Part shown: piece by piece, positions 19,006 through 27,467 of the stretch
How the letters are laid out: each line of letters opens with the position of its first letter
Position numbering within the stretch: position 1 is the stretch's first letter
Assembly: GCA_013298525.1 (NCBI GenBank)
Contig: JAAFHW010000001.1
Coordinates: 1-64,000 of the forward strand
DNA: 64,000 nt
Reading direction: 5' to 3'
From: Flavobacteriia bacterium
GTDB lineage: Bacteria > Bacteroidota > Bacteroidia > Flavobacteriales > Flavobacteriaceae
Notes under the pieces: generated by a model
Seen by the model: only the letters and a program-made list of their open reading frames with translations
Database searches by the model: none
What the model was told of the DNA's origin: nothing
Made by a program: the position numbers and the translations under genes

Positions 19006-19866
19006 TTAAATTTTACATGTTCTTAAACTTTCTTTCCAATCCTTAATTTCAACTTGAAAAAACTTTTTTATTTTAGTTTTATCTAATACGCTATAAGCAG
19101 GTCTTTTTGCAGGTGTTGGAAAACTTGTTGTTGGAATTGGGTTTAAATTTATATTGACATTATTTATTTCAAATATTTCCTTAGCAAAATCATACCATGA
19201 ACATTGTCCTTCATTACTGAAATTGTATATACCAAATACTTCGACAGGCTCAGTCTGACAGTTATGAGTTGTGCAGATTTTAATCAAAGCTTCCGCTAAA
19301 TCTACTGCGTTTGTTGGTGTGCCTATTTGGTCATTTACTACTGATAAACTATCTCTTTCGGAAGCTAAACGAAGCATGGTTTTCATGAAATTATTTGCGA
19401 ATTGCGAATAAACCCAAGAGGTTCTTATAATGAAATAATTATCAAATGTTTCTTGAATCGCTTTTTCTCCTTGTAATTTTGTCAAACCATAAACTCCTGT
19501 TGGATTTGGTGAGTCTTCCTCTTTATAAGCTATTTTATTACTTCCATCGAAAACAAAATCAGTAGAAATGTGAAGTAAAATAGTGCCATATTCTTTGCAA
19601 ACCTCAGCTAGATTTTTTGCTCCTTTAACATTGATTAAATATGCTTTTTCGGGTTCGCTTTCTGCTTTATCAACTGCTGTGTAAGCTGCTGCGTTTATGC
19701 AATAGTTTGGTTTGTACTTTAAAAAAACCGCTTCACAACTTTCCTTTTTAGTAATATCTAAATCTGAAGAAGAGCAAAAAATAAAATCTATTTCTGGATG
19801 ATTTCCTGAAATAGATTGTAACGCTTGTCCTAGTTGTCCGTTTGCTCCTGTAACTAAAACTACCAT
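19006..19866 (-). CDS. rfbD: dTDP-4-dehydrorhamnose reductase
   Basis: This 286-aa SDR catalyses the last step to dTDP-L-rhamnose. The N-terminus VLVTGANGQLGQALQSI binds NADPH, STDFVFDG and YGLTKLQGE hold the active-site region with Tyr/Lys, and RTSWVYS and the C-terminal RPAYSVLDKTKI are diagnostic. It overlaps rfbC by 7 bp. Between ICTTHN and FGIYNF the protein carries CQTEPVEV, encoded by a dispersed DNA repeat that lies in frame; homologues normally have a short loop here, so the enzyme probably tolerates it. The rfb operon here lacks rfbB. Confidence 0.95.
   Translation of the reverse strand: MVVLVTGANGQLGQALQSISGNHPEIDFIFCSSSDLDITKKESCEAVFLKYKPNYCINAAAYTAVDKAESEPEKAYLINVKGAKNLAEVCKEYGTILLHISTDFVFDGSNKIAYKEEDSPNPTGVYGLTKLQGEKAIQETFDNYFIIRTSWVYSQFANNFMKTMLRLASERDSLSVVNDQIGTPTNAVDLAEALIKICTTHNCQTEPVEVFGIYNFSNEGQCSWYDFAKEIFEINNVNINLNPIPTTSFPTPAKRPAYSVLDKTKIKKFFQVEIKDWKESLRTCKI
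19239..19260. repeat. Dispersed short repeat inserted in frame in rfbD
   Basis: The plus strand reads TTCGACAGGCTCAGTCTG with short flanks. Words of this form recur as dispersed elements in many Bacteroidota and other genomes and often appear in proteins as ...PVEV... or LSLSK peptides. Here it adds QTEPVEV to RfbD without disrupting the frame. Only one copy is seen in this window; membership of a repeat family is from general knowledge. Confidence 0.6.
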
Positions 19867-20411
19867 ACTTTTTTAGCGTTTTTTAAATTGGGAAGTAGTT
19901 GGTCTTTTTCAGAAATTATTAATTCATCAACATCAAATTGCCAATCAATATTGATCTCTGAATCGTTATATTTTATTCCGCCTTCGCTTTCTTTATTGTA
20001 AAAATTATCGCATTTATAAAAGAAGTTGGCTTTTTCACTCAAAACCAAAAATCCATGAGCAAATCCTCTTGGAATAAAAAACTGTTTTTGGTTATCGCCT
20101 GAAAGTAAAACAGCAATATGCTGTCCAAACGTTTCAGAATCTGGTCTTATGTCTACGGCAACATCAAGTACTTCTCCATTTAAAACTCTAACTAGTTTTG
20201 CCTGAGCATGTTCACCTATTTGATAATGCAATCCTCTAAGTACTCCTCTCGAAGAATAAGATTGATTATCTTGAACAAAATGTACTTTTTCACCTGTTCC
20301 TTTTTCAAAAGTTTGTTCATTAAAACTTTCCATAAAAAAACCTCTTTCGTCTTTTATAATTTTGGGTTCTATAATAAAACAACCTTTGAGTTTAGTTTCT
20401 GTAAAAATCAT
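19860..20411 (-). CDS. rfbC: dTDP-4-dehydrorhamnose 3,5-epimerase
   Basis: This roughly 183-aa cupin-fold epimerase is the third step of dTDP-L-rhamnose synthesis. Motifs include GCFIIEPKIIKDERGFFMESF, the catalytic region SRGVLRGLHYQ (His-Tyr), KLVRVLNGEVLDVAVDIRP and IPRGFAHGFLVLS. The ORF track begins 24 bp earlier, but the family start is MIFTETKLKG, so 20411 is chosen. It overlaps rfbD by 7 bp and lies 76 bp after rfbA. Confidence 0.95.
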   Translation of the reverse strand: MIFTETKLKGCFIIEPKIIKDERGFFMESFNEQTFEKGTGEKVHFVQDNQSYSSRGVLRGLHYQIGEHAQAKLVRVLNGEVLDVAVDIRPDSETFGQHIAVLLSGDNQKQFFIPRGFAHGFLVLSEKANFFYKCDNFYNKESEGGIKYNDSEINIDWQFDVDELIISEKDQLLPNLKNAKKVW

Positions 20412-20487
20412 GTTCAATAGCAATTTCAATAGCAAAAATCAAAGTCAATTTCTAAAAAATCAAACTTCATTTAAACTTAAATTAATT

Positions 20488-21351
20488 TTATTCTTCTAAT
20501 AAACTCATTAAATGTAATCCGTAACCGCTTTTAAGTAATGGTATTGCAAGTTCTTTTAATTGTTTAGTGTCTATAAATCCCATTTTGTATGCTGCTTCTT
20601 CTATTGCTCCAATTTTCAATCCTTGGCGCTCTTCGATTACTTGTACAAACTGTCCTGCTTGCATTAATGATTGGAAAGTTCCTGTGTCTAACCACGCGGT
20701 TCCTCTATCGAGAATACTAACTTTTAGATTTCCTCTTTTTAAATATTCTTTATTAACGTCTGTTATTTCAAGTTCACCTCGATGACTTGGTTTTATATTA
20801 GCTGCCACTTCAATAATGGAATTATCATAGAAATAAATTCCAGGAACTGCAAAATTTGATTTAGGTTTTTCGGGTTTTTCTTCTATTGAAAGAACGTTTC
20901 CGTCTTTATCAAAGTCAACCACTCCATATCTTTCTGGATCATGGACATGATATGCATAAATAATTCCTCCATCAGGATTACTATTGGCTTGTAACAATTC
21001 GGCTAAACCTGTTCCGTAGAAAATATTATCTCCAAGAATAAGTGCTGCTTTATCTTTTCCAATAAATTCTTTTCCAATAATAAATGCTTCCGCAAGACCG
21101 TTAGGGTTTTCTTGAACGGCATATTCAAAACGACAACCAAATTTTTTTCCATCACCTAATAATTGTCTAAATAAAGGTAAATCGTGTGGCGTTGAAATGA
21201 TTAGTATTTCATTAATTCCTGCCCACATCAATGTTGAAAGTGGATAGTAAATCATTGGTTTATCATAAATTGGCATTAACTGTTTACTTACAGCAAGAGT
21301 CAATGGGTGTAATCTAGTTCCTGAACCTCCAGCTAAGATAATTCCTTTCAT
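20488..21351 (-). CDS. rfbA: Glucose-1-phosphate thymidylyltransferase
   Basis: This 287-aa nucleotidyltransferase makes dTDP-glucose, the entry to dTDP-sugars. It shows the signature [49 protein letters not shown] and [11 protein letters not shown]. Full family length. It starts 7 bp after the stop of the Wzz-like gene, so the two are likely one transcript with rfbC and rfbD. The following enzyme RfbB (4,6-dehydratase) is not in this window and must be encoded elsewhere for the pathway to run. Confidence 0.97.
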   Translation of the reverse strand: MKGIILAGGSGTRLHPLTLAVSKQLMPIYDKPMIYYPLSTLMWAGINEILIISTPHDLPLFRQLLGDGKKFGCRFEYAVQENPNGLAEAFIIGKEFIGKDKAALILGDNIFYGTGLAELLQANSNPDGGIIYAYHVHDPERYGVVDFDKDGNVLSIEEKPEKPKSNFAVPGIYFYDNSIIEVAANIKPSHRGELEITDVNKEYLKRGNLKVSILDRGTAWLDTGTFQSLMQAGQFVQVIEERQGLKIGAIEEAAYKMGFIDTKQLKELAIPLLKSGYGLHLMSLLEE

Positions 21352-21358
21352 AAAATTT

Positions 21359-22354
21359 CTATTTTGTTTTAGTTAACTGATTTTTATAAAAAGCTAGAAA
21401 TAGAGAAATAAACACAAATAAAGAAATAAATAGTATCGGTAAAATCAATTTCATCTTTCCATTTGTTCCTTTATTATTTATAATATTTGGAGTTATACTA
21501 ATATCTTTTATAAAAGTATCAATTTTAACTAATTGTATTTTTTGAGAAGCAATTTCACTAATTAGTTTATTTTTTAATTCAAACATTCCGTTTATCTCGC
21601 TGTTTTCATTGTTGTATATTAGATTATTACCTTTATTGTTTTTAGATATGTTTTTAGATATTACACTAATAAGCGAATCTATTTGAACGATTTCTTCTTC
21701 GTTCTTCTTCATTTTTATTAAAATATTCTCCTTATTAATTTTTGAAATCTGATTCATGTAGTCGTCAGTATTCAAGTATTTCAATAAAGGTTTAATAATA
21801 TCATCTGATTCTATTCTACCGTTTGATGATATAAGTAAAGAATGATAAGGATAGTTTTTACTAGTAAGTTCATCTTCAATTACTTTATTAATATCATTAC
21901 TTTCTGCTAGTAATTTTATTACTTCAAAGTTTTGAGTGTTTTGAGCATTTGAAGCGATTGCAGTATTATTATTTACAAAATTATATAGATCAACAATTGG
22001 TTCAATTTTTATATTTTGAATTTTATCTGAATTGGTAATCCCAATACTTTTAAAAAATTTCTCGTCTTTTTCAGATAGTCTTGATTTAATCAAATCTATT
22101 TTTGAGTATAAATAATCAACTCCTCCACTTGGCGCAACAATTATTTGACTATTATAATTTTTATTTGAATCTAAAAAATAACCTAATCCAGCTCCAATTA
22201 TAAATAATAATCCTAGAATTAAGGCTTTTCTTTTAAAAAACAAAATCAAATTAAAAATCGACATTAAAACAGCGTCATATAATCCACCAATTTTTTTTGA
22301 AATATCAGATAAATCAATTTCTTGATTGTCATTATTTTGAGAATTTGTACTCAT
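21359..22354 (-). CDS. Wzz-like chain-length determinant
   Basis: This 331-aa inner-membrane protein has the classical Wzz layout: a cytoplasmic N-terminus, TM1 at about 43-65 ([18 protein letters not shown]), a long periplasmic coiled-coil-rich region, and TM2 near the C-terminus ([21 protein letters not shown]). There is no C-terminal tyrosine-kinase domain. It would set glycan chain length with Wzy. It lies 9 bp downstream of the 562-aa DUF gene and 7 bp upstream of rfbA. Sequence conservation in this family is weak, so the call rests mainly on topology and context. Confidence 0.75.
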   Translation of the reverse strand: MSTNSQNNDNQEIDLSDISKKIGGLYDAVLMSIFNLILFFKRKALILGLLFIIGAGLGYFLDSNKNYNSQIIVAPSGGVDYLYSKIDLIKSRLSEKDEKFFKSIGITNSDKIQNIKIEPIVDLYNFVNNNTAIASNAQNTQNFEVIKLLAESNDINKVIEDELTSKNYPYHSLLISSNGRIESDDIIKPLLKYLNTDDYMNQISKINKENILIKMKKNEEEIVQIDSLISVISKNISKNNKGNNLIYNNENSEINGMFELKNKLISEIASQKIQLVKIDTFIKDISITPNIINNKGTNGKMKLILPILFISLFVFISLFLAFYKNQLTKTK

Positions 22355-22363
22355 AGAAATATG

Positions 22364-24052
22364 TTATTTTACGTTGAAAATTTGTTCTAATATTTTGATT
22401 GTAATCAAATACGTTGGTTTTACTCCTGTTGTTCCTAATCCTCCAGAAGCTAATGTACTTCCTGTTTCTAAAGGATTATCTGAAGCATAATAGGCATAAC
22501 GAACTTTTACATTTGGATTAATGCTTTTTCTAATTTTAGATGCTGATTGAATCGCTTTTTGATAATAAGCACCTTCCATTTCTAGACCAATTACGCTCCA
22601 AGTTGACTCGTGGAAAAATTTCAATAAATCTTTATTTTGAAGTGATGTTCCTAAAACAGTAATCATTGGTCCGGCAAAAACAGGAATTCCGTTTCCTTCA
22701 AGCATTTCGGCAGTTAATTCATTTTCAAAGAAATAATTATCTGCTGTTCCTTCGTTAATATGAGCGTTTGGAATCATGATGTCGCCTTTTCCGCCTTCTA
22801 AAATTCCTGCTTTACCCATAATGGAAACCGATTCTACATTAAGTAAAATTTTCTCTTTTCCGTTTTTGTAAGGTTTCAATAATTCATCAATAGTTTCGTA
22901 AGCTTGTTCTCCAAAAGCATAATCCATCACAATTATAACTGGATTGTCTTTTCCAACTTTTGCATTTGGAAATGCCGATTTTATCCAATCAATTTTTGAA
23001 GTGTCAAATATTTGAACATCAATGTTAGTTCCAGATTGGTCTGGAAGCGAAATCATTCCGTGTTTAATTGCAAATTCTTCTACTTTATCACGAACATCAT
23101 GCGCACCTTGACGACTCAATTCTTCAAAAATATCAAAATCTGATTTTCCTTTGAATTTTGGTCCTAAAACATGCGTAGCAAAAATCGAATTCATAACACT
23201 GTGCATGTTTGCACTAATAATATGAATTGGTCTTCCTAGTAAATTGTTTTCTTTTAAAACTTCTTTGATATTGGTTGCCCAAATTTCACCGTGAATGTGG
23301 TGTCCAAGACGTTCTCTCAAAATTGGACTAAAAGTAATTGTTCTTTTGTTATTGTCAACCACTTCTTCAATGGCAAGTTTTCCTAACCAGTAAATTACGT
23401 GAAGAAATCTGTCTGGTTTTTCTTTAGTTCCAAAAGAATCATAAATATCTAAAACCTCAACAAACGTTCTTCCCAACACATTTGCGGCGTGAGAAATGGC
23501 TTTCTCCTTTTCAATTTGAGTTAGTTTTTTGATTTGTAAAGCGGCTTGTTCTAATTTTTGCCAATCGCGTGAAATTCTTCCTTCTTCATCAATTAAAACT
23601 CTGTCTTTAATTTTGTGAGATTCGATGAAAATGAAAGTCAAATGCGTCAAAATATCATAAATATCGGAACGTCCGCGAGTAATTTCTACATTCATTTGTT
23701 CTTCATCAATTCTGTAGCAATTTCTTCTACGTTTTGGTGGAACAATGGCTTGAAAATGTGATTTTGAATACCCTTCATCCGAAGTTAAATTGATGTAACG
23801 GCATTCTTCAATTCCTACTGGAAGTCTTTCTATTACGTAAAGTAAACCGTTAAGTTCTACTTTTTCTTCTGCAATACTTCCGTAAATTTCTGGTCGAAGC
23901 TCTAATAAAGCTTCTCTTAAAGTTTCTCCTGAAACACCCATTGGTTTGTAAAAACCTCTGTTAAATAAATGTCTCATGGTAATGTACAATCGTTCGATAG
24001 CTGCCGACGATTCTTGCGCTCTTGAGCGCGAAATGTTTTTAATTTCTTTCAT
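22364..24052 (-). CDS. Conserved protein with nucleoside-phosphorylase-like C-terminal half (DUF6909-like)
   Basis: This 562-aa soluble protein starts MKEIKNISRSRAQESSAAIERLYITMRHLF, a strongly conserved Bacteroidota block that I associate with DUF6909, without proof. The N-terminal half is helical. The C-terminal half contains GDIMIPNAHINEGTADNYFF and VIGLEMEGAYYQKAI. The latter E-M-E-G motif resembles the ribose-binding motif of purine nucleoside phosphorylase/AMP nucleosidase enzymes. A role in nucleotide salvage or nucleotide-sugar turnover is a guess. It is the first gene of the wzz-rfbACD group, with a 9-bp gap. No signal peptide or membrane segment. Confidence 0.7.
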   Translation of the reverse strand: MKEIKNISRSRAQESSAAIERLYITMRHLFNRGFYKPMGVSGETLREALLELRPEIYGSIAEEKVELNGLLYVIERLPVGIEECRYINLTSDEGYSKSHFQAIVPPKRRRNCYRIDEEQMNVEITRGRSDIYDILTHLTFIFIESHKIKDRVLIDEEGRISRDWQKLEQAALQIKKLTQIEKEKAISHAANVLGRTFVEVLDIYDSFGTKEKPDRFLHVIYWLGKLAIEEVVDNNKRTITFSPILRERLGHHIHGEIWATNIKEVLKENNLLGRPIHIISANMHSVMNSIFATHVLGPKFKGKSDFDIFEELSRQGAHDVRDKVEEFAIKHGMISLPDQSGTNIDVQIFDTSKIDWIKSAFPNAKVGKDNPVIIVMDYAFGEQAYETIDELLKPYKNGKEKILLNVESVSIMGKAGILEGGKGDIMIPNAHINEGTADNYFFENELTAEMLEGNGIPVFAGPMITVLGTSLQNKDLLKFFHESTWSVIGLEMEGAYYQKAIQSASKIRKSINPNVKVRYAYYASDNPLETGSTLASGGLGTTGVKPTYLITIKILEQIFNVK

Positions 24053-24094
24053 TAAATTTTATTTTCTAACCTGCAAATATACTGATTTTATGCT

Positions 24095-24976
24095 TTAGTT
24101 GGTTAGGATAAGGTTAATTGCCGGCTCATTTATCATCATTTTACTCACTGAACCATCAAGATTGAATTTTTGTTGTTTGCACCATTTTCCGCCAGAATAT
24201 TCAAATTGAAAATCTTTTTCAACAAAATTATATAGTAAGAATGGGTAATACTTTCTTTGGATTTTTGTTGTGTTCGAATTAAAATCTGTAATTGTTGTTT
24301 CAAGTTTATTTTTCTCAATAAGTAATTTTTCAAATCCCACAAAAAGTCCTGATTTTGGCATAGTTAGATTCAAATCTGAAATATCAAAAGCATGATTGTT
24401 TACACCTTTTTTTACAGTTAGTATCAAATCTTTTTTTAACAACTCTTTTGATGGAAAACCTAAAGAATCAACAGCATAAAAATGTAATTTTATCGTGGCG
24501 TTTTCTATTTTGCTATCAGTTAAAACAGTAACTTTTTTTATATATTTTGTTGCTTTATAGGACGATTTGTACGGGAAAAATTTAGCAACAATTTTAGGAC
24601 CATTATCAAATGCTTGTGAAATCGAATTTTTGGTTTTGCCTATTTCAATTTGTTTGGTTTCTTTACTATTAGAAAGCACTATTTCATCTAGTAAATATTC
24701 TACCGCCTTTAATTTTACTTCTTTACTTTCTGATATTTTTACAATTTTTTTCTCAAAACCTATTGCTGTAAATATCAAGTTTTTACTCTTTTCTGAAGTA
24801 TAAATTTCAAAAGTTCCATTTTCTTCTGAGCTTGCTCCAATATTCTCATTCTCAACCCAAATATTTACAAAAGGAATTGGATTTCCTGTCAAACTATCTT
24901 TTACAACGCCTTTAATTTGAGAAAAAGTAAATTGTGAAATTAAAAGTAAAACCCAAACCAGTCTTTTTTCTATCAT
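24095..24976 (-). CDS. Exported protein with CarboxypepD_reg-like domain
   Basis: This 293-aa protein has a signal peptide (RLVWVLLLISQFTFSQ) followed by a carboxypeptidase-regulatory-like beta-sandwich (IKGVVKDSLTGNPIPFVNIWVENENIGASSEENGTFEIY), as found at the N-terminus of TonB-dependent receptors and many Bacteroidota surface proteins. It has no receptor plug or barrel. The remaining 180 residues are beta-rich without a recognised family. It is a periplasmic or outer-membrane-associated protein of unknown function. It overlaps the GH3 gene by 4 bp, indicating one transcript. Confidence 0.8.
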   Translation of the reverse strand: MIEKRLVWVLLLISQFTFSQIKGVVKDSLTGNPIPFVNIWVENENIGASSEENGTFEIYTSEKSKNLIFTAIGFEKKIVKISESKEVKLKAVEYLLDEIVLSNSKETKQIEIGKTKNSISQAFDNGPKIVAKFFPYKSSYKATKYIKKVTVLTDSKIENATIKLHFYAVDSLGFPSKELLKKDLILTVKKGVNNHAFDISDLNLTMPKSGLFVGFEKLLIEKNKLETTITDFNSNTTKIQRKYYPFLLYNFVEKDFQFEYSGGKWCKQQKFNLDGSVSKMMINEPAINLILTN

Positions 24977-26481
24977 CTTTTTTCTATTTTCTGAAAAAAA
25001 TCAGCAATTTTTCTATCGTTAGAAAGTCTTGGTAATTTATTTTGACCTCCTAATTTTCCTATAGATTTCATGTATTCTTGGAATCCGTTTTTTGAAACTT
25101 TTGTTATTACTAATGTTCGCAACACTTTTCCAACAATTAAATCATCATAATAAACGTTTTGCTTTCGCATTGCGTTGTCAATTTTTAACGCAAATTCATA
25201 CAGATTATTGGGTTCTTCCGAAACTTCGGAATCAAATTCAATAAACCATTCGTGATAAGGTAAACCATCCCTTGGTGCAATTTGTGGCGCAACTGTAAAC
25301 TCATTAACACGGATATCTGTATTTTCCATAGCTTCCTGTAAAGCATGTTCGACTTCTTTACCAATTACATGTTCACCAAACGCAGAGATATAATGTTTAA
25401 TTCGACCCGAAACGATAACTCGATAAGGTTTTAAACTTGTAAATTGAATCGTGTCACCAATATTATAAGCCCAAAGTCCTGCGTTGGTTGAAATGATTAA
25501 AACGTAGTTTATATTTAGTTCAACTTCACCAATAGTATATCGTTTGGGATTTTCTGTGAAAAATTCGTCGGCTTTTACAAATTCGTAGAAAATTCCTGAA
25601 TTCAAAAGCAACAACATTCCTTTTTCTTTTTGAGAATCTTGGTAGGCAAAAAATCCTTCAGAAGCCGGAAACAATTCAATAGAATCTACTTTTCTTCCAA
25701 TTAAATTTTCAAATTTGGCACGATAAGGTTCATAATTTACTCCACCATAAATAAATAAATTGAAGTTTTTAAAGAGTTCTCCAACTGGCTTTTGAGCTTT
25801 TTGATGCAATTTTTCGAAATACATTTGCACCCAAGAAGGAATTCCTGAAATCACTGCCATATCTTCCTTGAAGGTTTCTTCAACAATAGCGTCAACTTTG
25901 GTTTCCCAATCGTCAATGCAATTGGTTTCCCAACTTGGCATTCGGTTTTTCTGTAAATATTTTGGAACAAAATGCGCAACAATTCCGGAAAGACGACCTA
26001 ATTTAATTCCGTTTTTTTCTTCCAATATCGGACTTCCTTGTAGAAAAATCATTTTACCATCAACAAAATCGGCTTTTCCTGTTTCGTGAATGTAACTCAA
26101 AATCGCATTTCGCGCAGCTTGAATATGAAAAGGCATCGATTCTTTAGTAAGTGGAATGTATTTTGCGCCAGAAGTTGTGCCCGATGTTTTGGCAAAATAA
26201 AGAGGCTTTCCTTTCCAAAGAATATTTTCTTCGCCTTTTACAACTCGGTCAACATATGGTTTTAATTCCTCATAATCTCTTATTGGAACTTGATTGGCAA
26301 AATCTTCAAAAGTTTTAATTTCAATGAATTTGTGATCTTTTCCAAACTGAGTTTCTTTCGCTTGACGAATTAAATCATTAAAAACTTTTTGTTGCGTTTC
26401 AACAGGATTTGAAGCCCATTTTTGAGTTTTATTATGAATTGACTTAGCAAATAGCTTGGCTGCTATAGATTTTATTGACAT
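24973..26481 (-). CDS. GH3 auxin-responsive-promoter family protein (acyl-adenylating enzyme)
   Basis: This 502-aa cytosolic protein belongs to the GH3 family of the adenylate-forming superfamily. The ATP motif is YFAKTSGTTSGAKYIPLTKES; later motifs are LFIYGGVNYEPYRAKFENL, ELFPASEGFFAYQ and the C-terminal SGRIKHYISAFGEHVIGKEVEHAL. Plant GH3 proteins conjugate amino acids to hormones; the bacterial role is unknown, probably ATP-dependent acyl activation. Full length. It shares one base with the upstream 169-aa protein gene and 4 bp with the downstream CarboxypepD_reg protein. Confidence 0.9.
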   Translation of the reverse strand: MSIKSIAAKLFAKSIHNKTQKWASNPVETQQKVFNDLIRQAKETQFGKDHKFIEIKTFEDFANQVPIRDYEELKPYVDRVVKGEENILWKGKPLYFAKTSGTTSGAKYIPLTKESMPFHIQAARNAILSYIHETGKADFVDGKMIFLQGSPILEEKNGIKLGRLSGIVAHFVPKYLQKNRMPSWETNCIDDWETKVDAIVEETFKEDMAVISGIPSWVQMYFEKLHQKAQKPVGELFKNFNLFIYGGVNYEPYRAKFENLIGRKVDSIELFPASEGFFAYQDSQKEKGMLLLLNSGIFYEFVKADEFFTENPKRYTIGEVELNINYVLIISTNAGLWAYNIGDTIQFTSLKPYRVIVSGRIKHYISAFGEHVIGKEVEHALQEAMENTDIRVNEFTVAPQIAPRDGLPYHEWFIEFDSEVSEEPNNLYEFALKIDNAMRKQNVYYDDLIVGKVLRTLVITKVSKNGFQEYMKSIGKLGGQNKLPRLSNDRKIADFFQKIEKR

Positions 26482-26990
26482 TATTTCTGCTTCTTTTTAG
26501 AAGTTTTACTTTCTTCTTTAGCTTTCTTTTCCTCCTCGGCAACTTGTTTTCTCAGATTCATTTCGGCTTCAGTCGCTGTTAATTGTAAATCTGGTAATGT
26601 ATCAACTGATATTGCTAAAATGGAATCTTTATTGACTTTAGCGTATTCTAAATTACCATTTAAAACTTTTTTAATCGACTCTAGATAAGCTTCATTTTTC
26701 TTAATAGCAAACTCCAATGAATCTGATTTTAGAGCTAATTCTGTAGCGTCTTTTTTAAGCTTTGTTGAAGTATAACCTGGAATATATTCTCTTAAAGGAG
26801 TAAAAGCAATAATAAAAGTAGTCACAAAAATGATTAAAATAGCTCCAATTGAGGCAAAAACAAAGACATTCATCAAGGTTAATCTCAATGAAAAAACTTC
26901 TTCAAAAGTCTCATCATTTAAAATTACTAAACGATTTTTAGTGAAAAGATGTTTCTTTAATTTTTGCTTTTTGAGGCGCTTTTCAGACAT
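26481..26990 (-). CDS. Membrane-anchored protein resembling the N-terminus of M23 peptidases, no peptidase domain
   Basis: This 169-aa protein has a basic cytoplasmic N-terminus (MSEKRLKKQKLKKHLF), one membrane helix at about 40-67, then TPLREYIPGYTSTKLKKDATEL and a periplasmic coiled coil. It ends in a charged tail (KKAKEESKTSKKKQK). In flavobacteria the REYIPGY-type N-terminus usually precedes a LytM/M23 murein hydrolase domain. That domain is absent here, and nothing like HxH or HLHFE remains downstream. It may be a truncated gene or a natural short form. It shares one base with GH3 and is divergent from tatA. Confidence 0.7.
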   Translation of the reverse strand: MSEKRLKKQKLKKHLFTKNRLVILNDETFEEVFSLRLTLMNVFVFASIGAILIIFVTTFIIAFTPLREYIPGYTSTKLKKDATELALKSDSLEFAIKKNEAYLESIKKVLNGNLEYAKVNKDSILAISVDTLPDLQLTATEAEMNLRKQVAEEEKKAKEESKTSKKKQK

Positions 26991-27007
26991 GTTTTTTTAT
27001 TATTATA

Positions 27008-27015
27008 CAAATATA
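27008..27015 (-). promoter_or_regulatory. Candidate -7 element for the minus-strand 26990 gene
   Basis: On the minus strand this reads TATATTTG, matching TAnnTTTG, 17 bp before the ATG at 26990. No clear -33 TTG was seen at the usual spacing. Confidence 0.4.
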
Positions 27016-27149
27016 GAAAATTTGTTGAATTGCTATGTTTATTAAGGTTTTTGCTTTTTAAAAAAATAAAATGAATAACTAAAAACTATATTAAACTTAA
27101 ATTAATTGTAAAAATTTTTAGTAATCACAATTCACGACCATTTTATTTT

Positions 27150-27157
27150 TACATTTG
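27150..27157 (+). promoter_or_regulatory. Candidate -7 element for tatA
   Basis: TACATTTG fits the Bacteroidota -7 consensus TAnnTTTG and lies 42 bp upstream of the tatA ATG in the divergent interval. A -33 TTG is not evident. Confidence 0.45.
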
Positions 27158-27199
27158 CATATTGTAAATAACTGAATTTAATTTTTAATAAATAAAAAA

Positions 27200-27403
27200 A
27201 TGAATTTTTTAACTATATTTTTAGGGTTTATGCCAGGAGGATCTGAGTGGATACTTATCATTGTAGTGGTATTATTACTTTTTGGAGGTAAAAAAATTCC
27301 TGAACTAATGAAAGGTTTAGGTTCTGGAATAAATGAATTTAAAAAAGCCTCAAAAGGTGAAGATCAACCTGCTGATTCTAAAAAAGAAGAAACTAAAGAG
27401 TAA
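27200..27403 (+). CDS. tatA: Twin-arginine translocase subunit TatA/TatE
   Basis: This 67-aa protein has a short N-terminal membrane helix ([30 protein letters not shown]), the FGGKKIPEL hinge and an amphipathic helix ([10 protein letters not shown]) followed by an acidic/Lys tail. This is the complete TatA layout, forming the pore for folded proteins with TatC. It is the only plus-strand gene between 15 and 31 kb. A strong bidirectional terminator follows. Confidence 0.95.
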   Translation: MNFLTIFLGFMPGGSEWILIIVVVLLLFGGKKIPELMKGLGSGINEFKKASKGEDQPADSKKEETKE

Positions 27404-27423
27404 TCTTTCAAGTTTAAAATAAA

Positions 27424-27463
27424 AAAATCCCAAATTCTAAATTGTTTTAGAGTTTGGGATTTT
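27424..27463. terminator. Bidirectional intrinsic terminator between tatA and tex
   Basis: AAAATCCCAAATTCTAA and its near-complement TTTAGAGTTTGGGATTTT form a long stem with A-run and T-run flanks. It sits between two convergent genes and can serve both. Confidence 0.85.
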
Positions 27464-27467
27464 ATAT

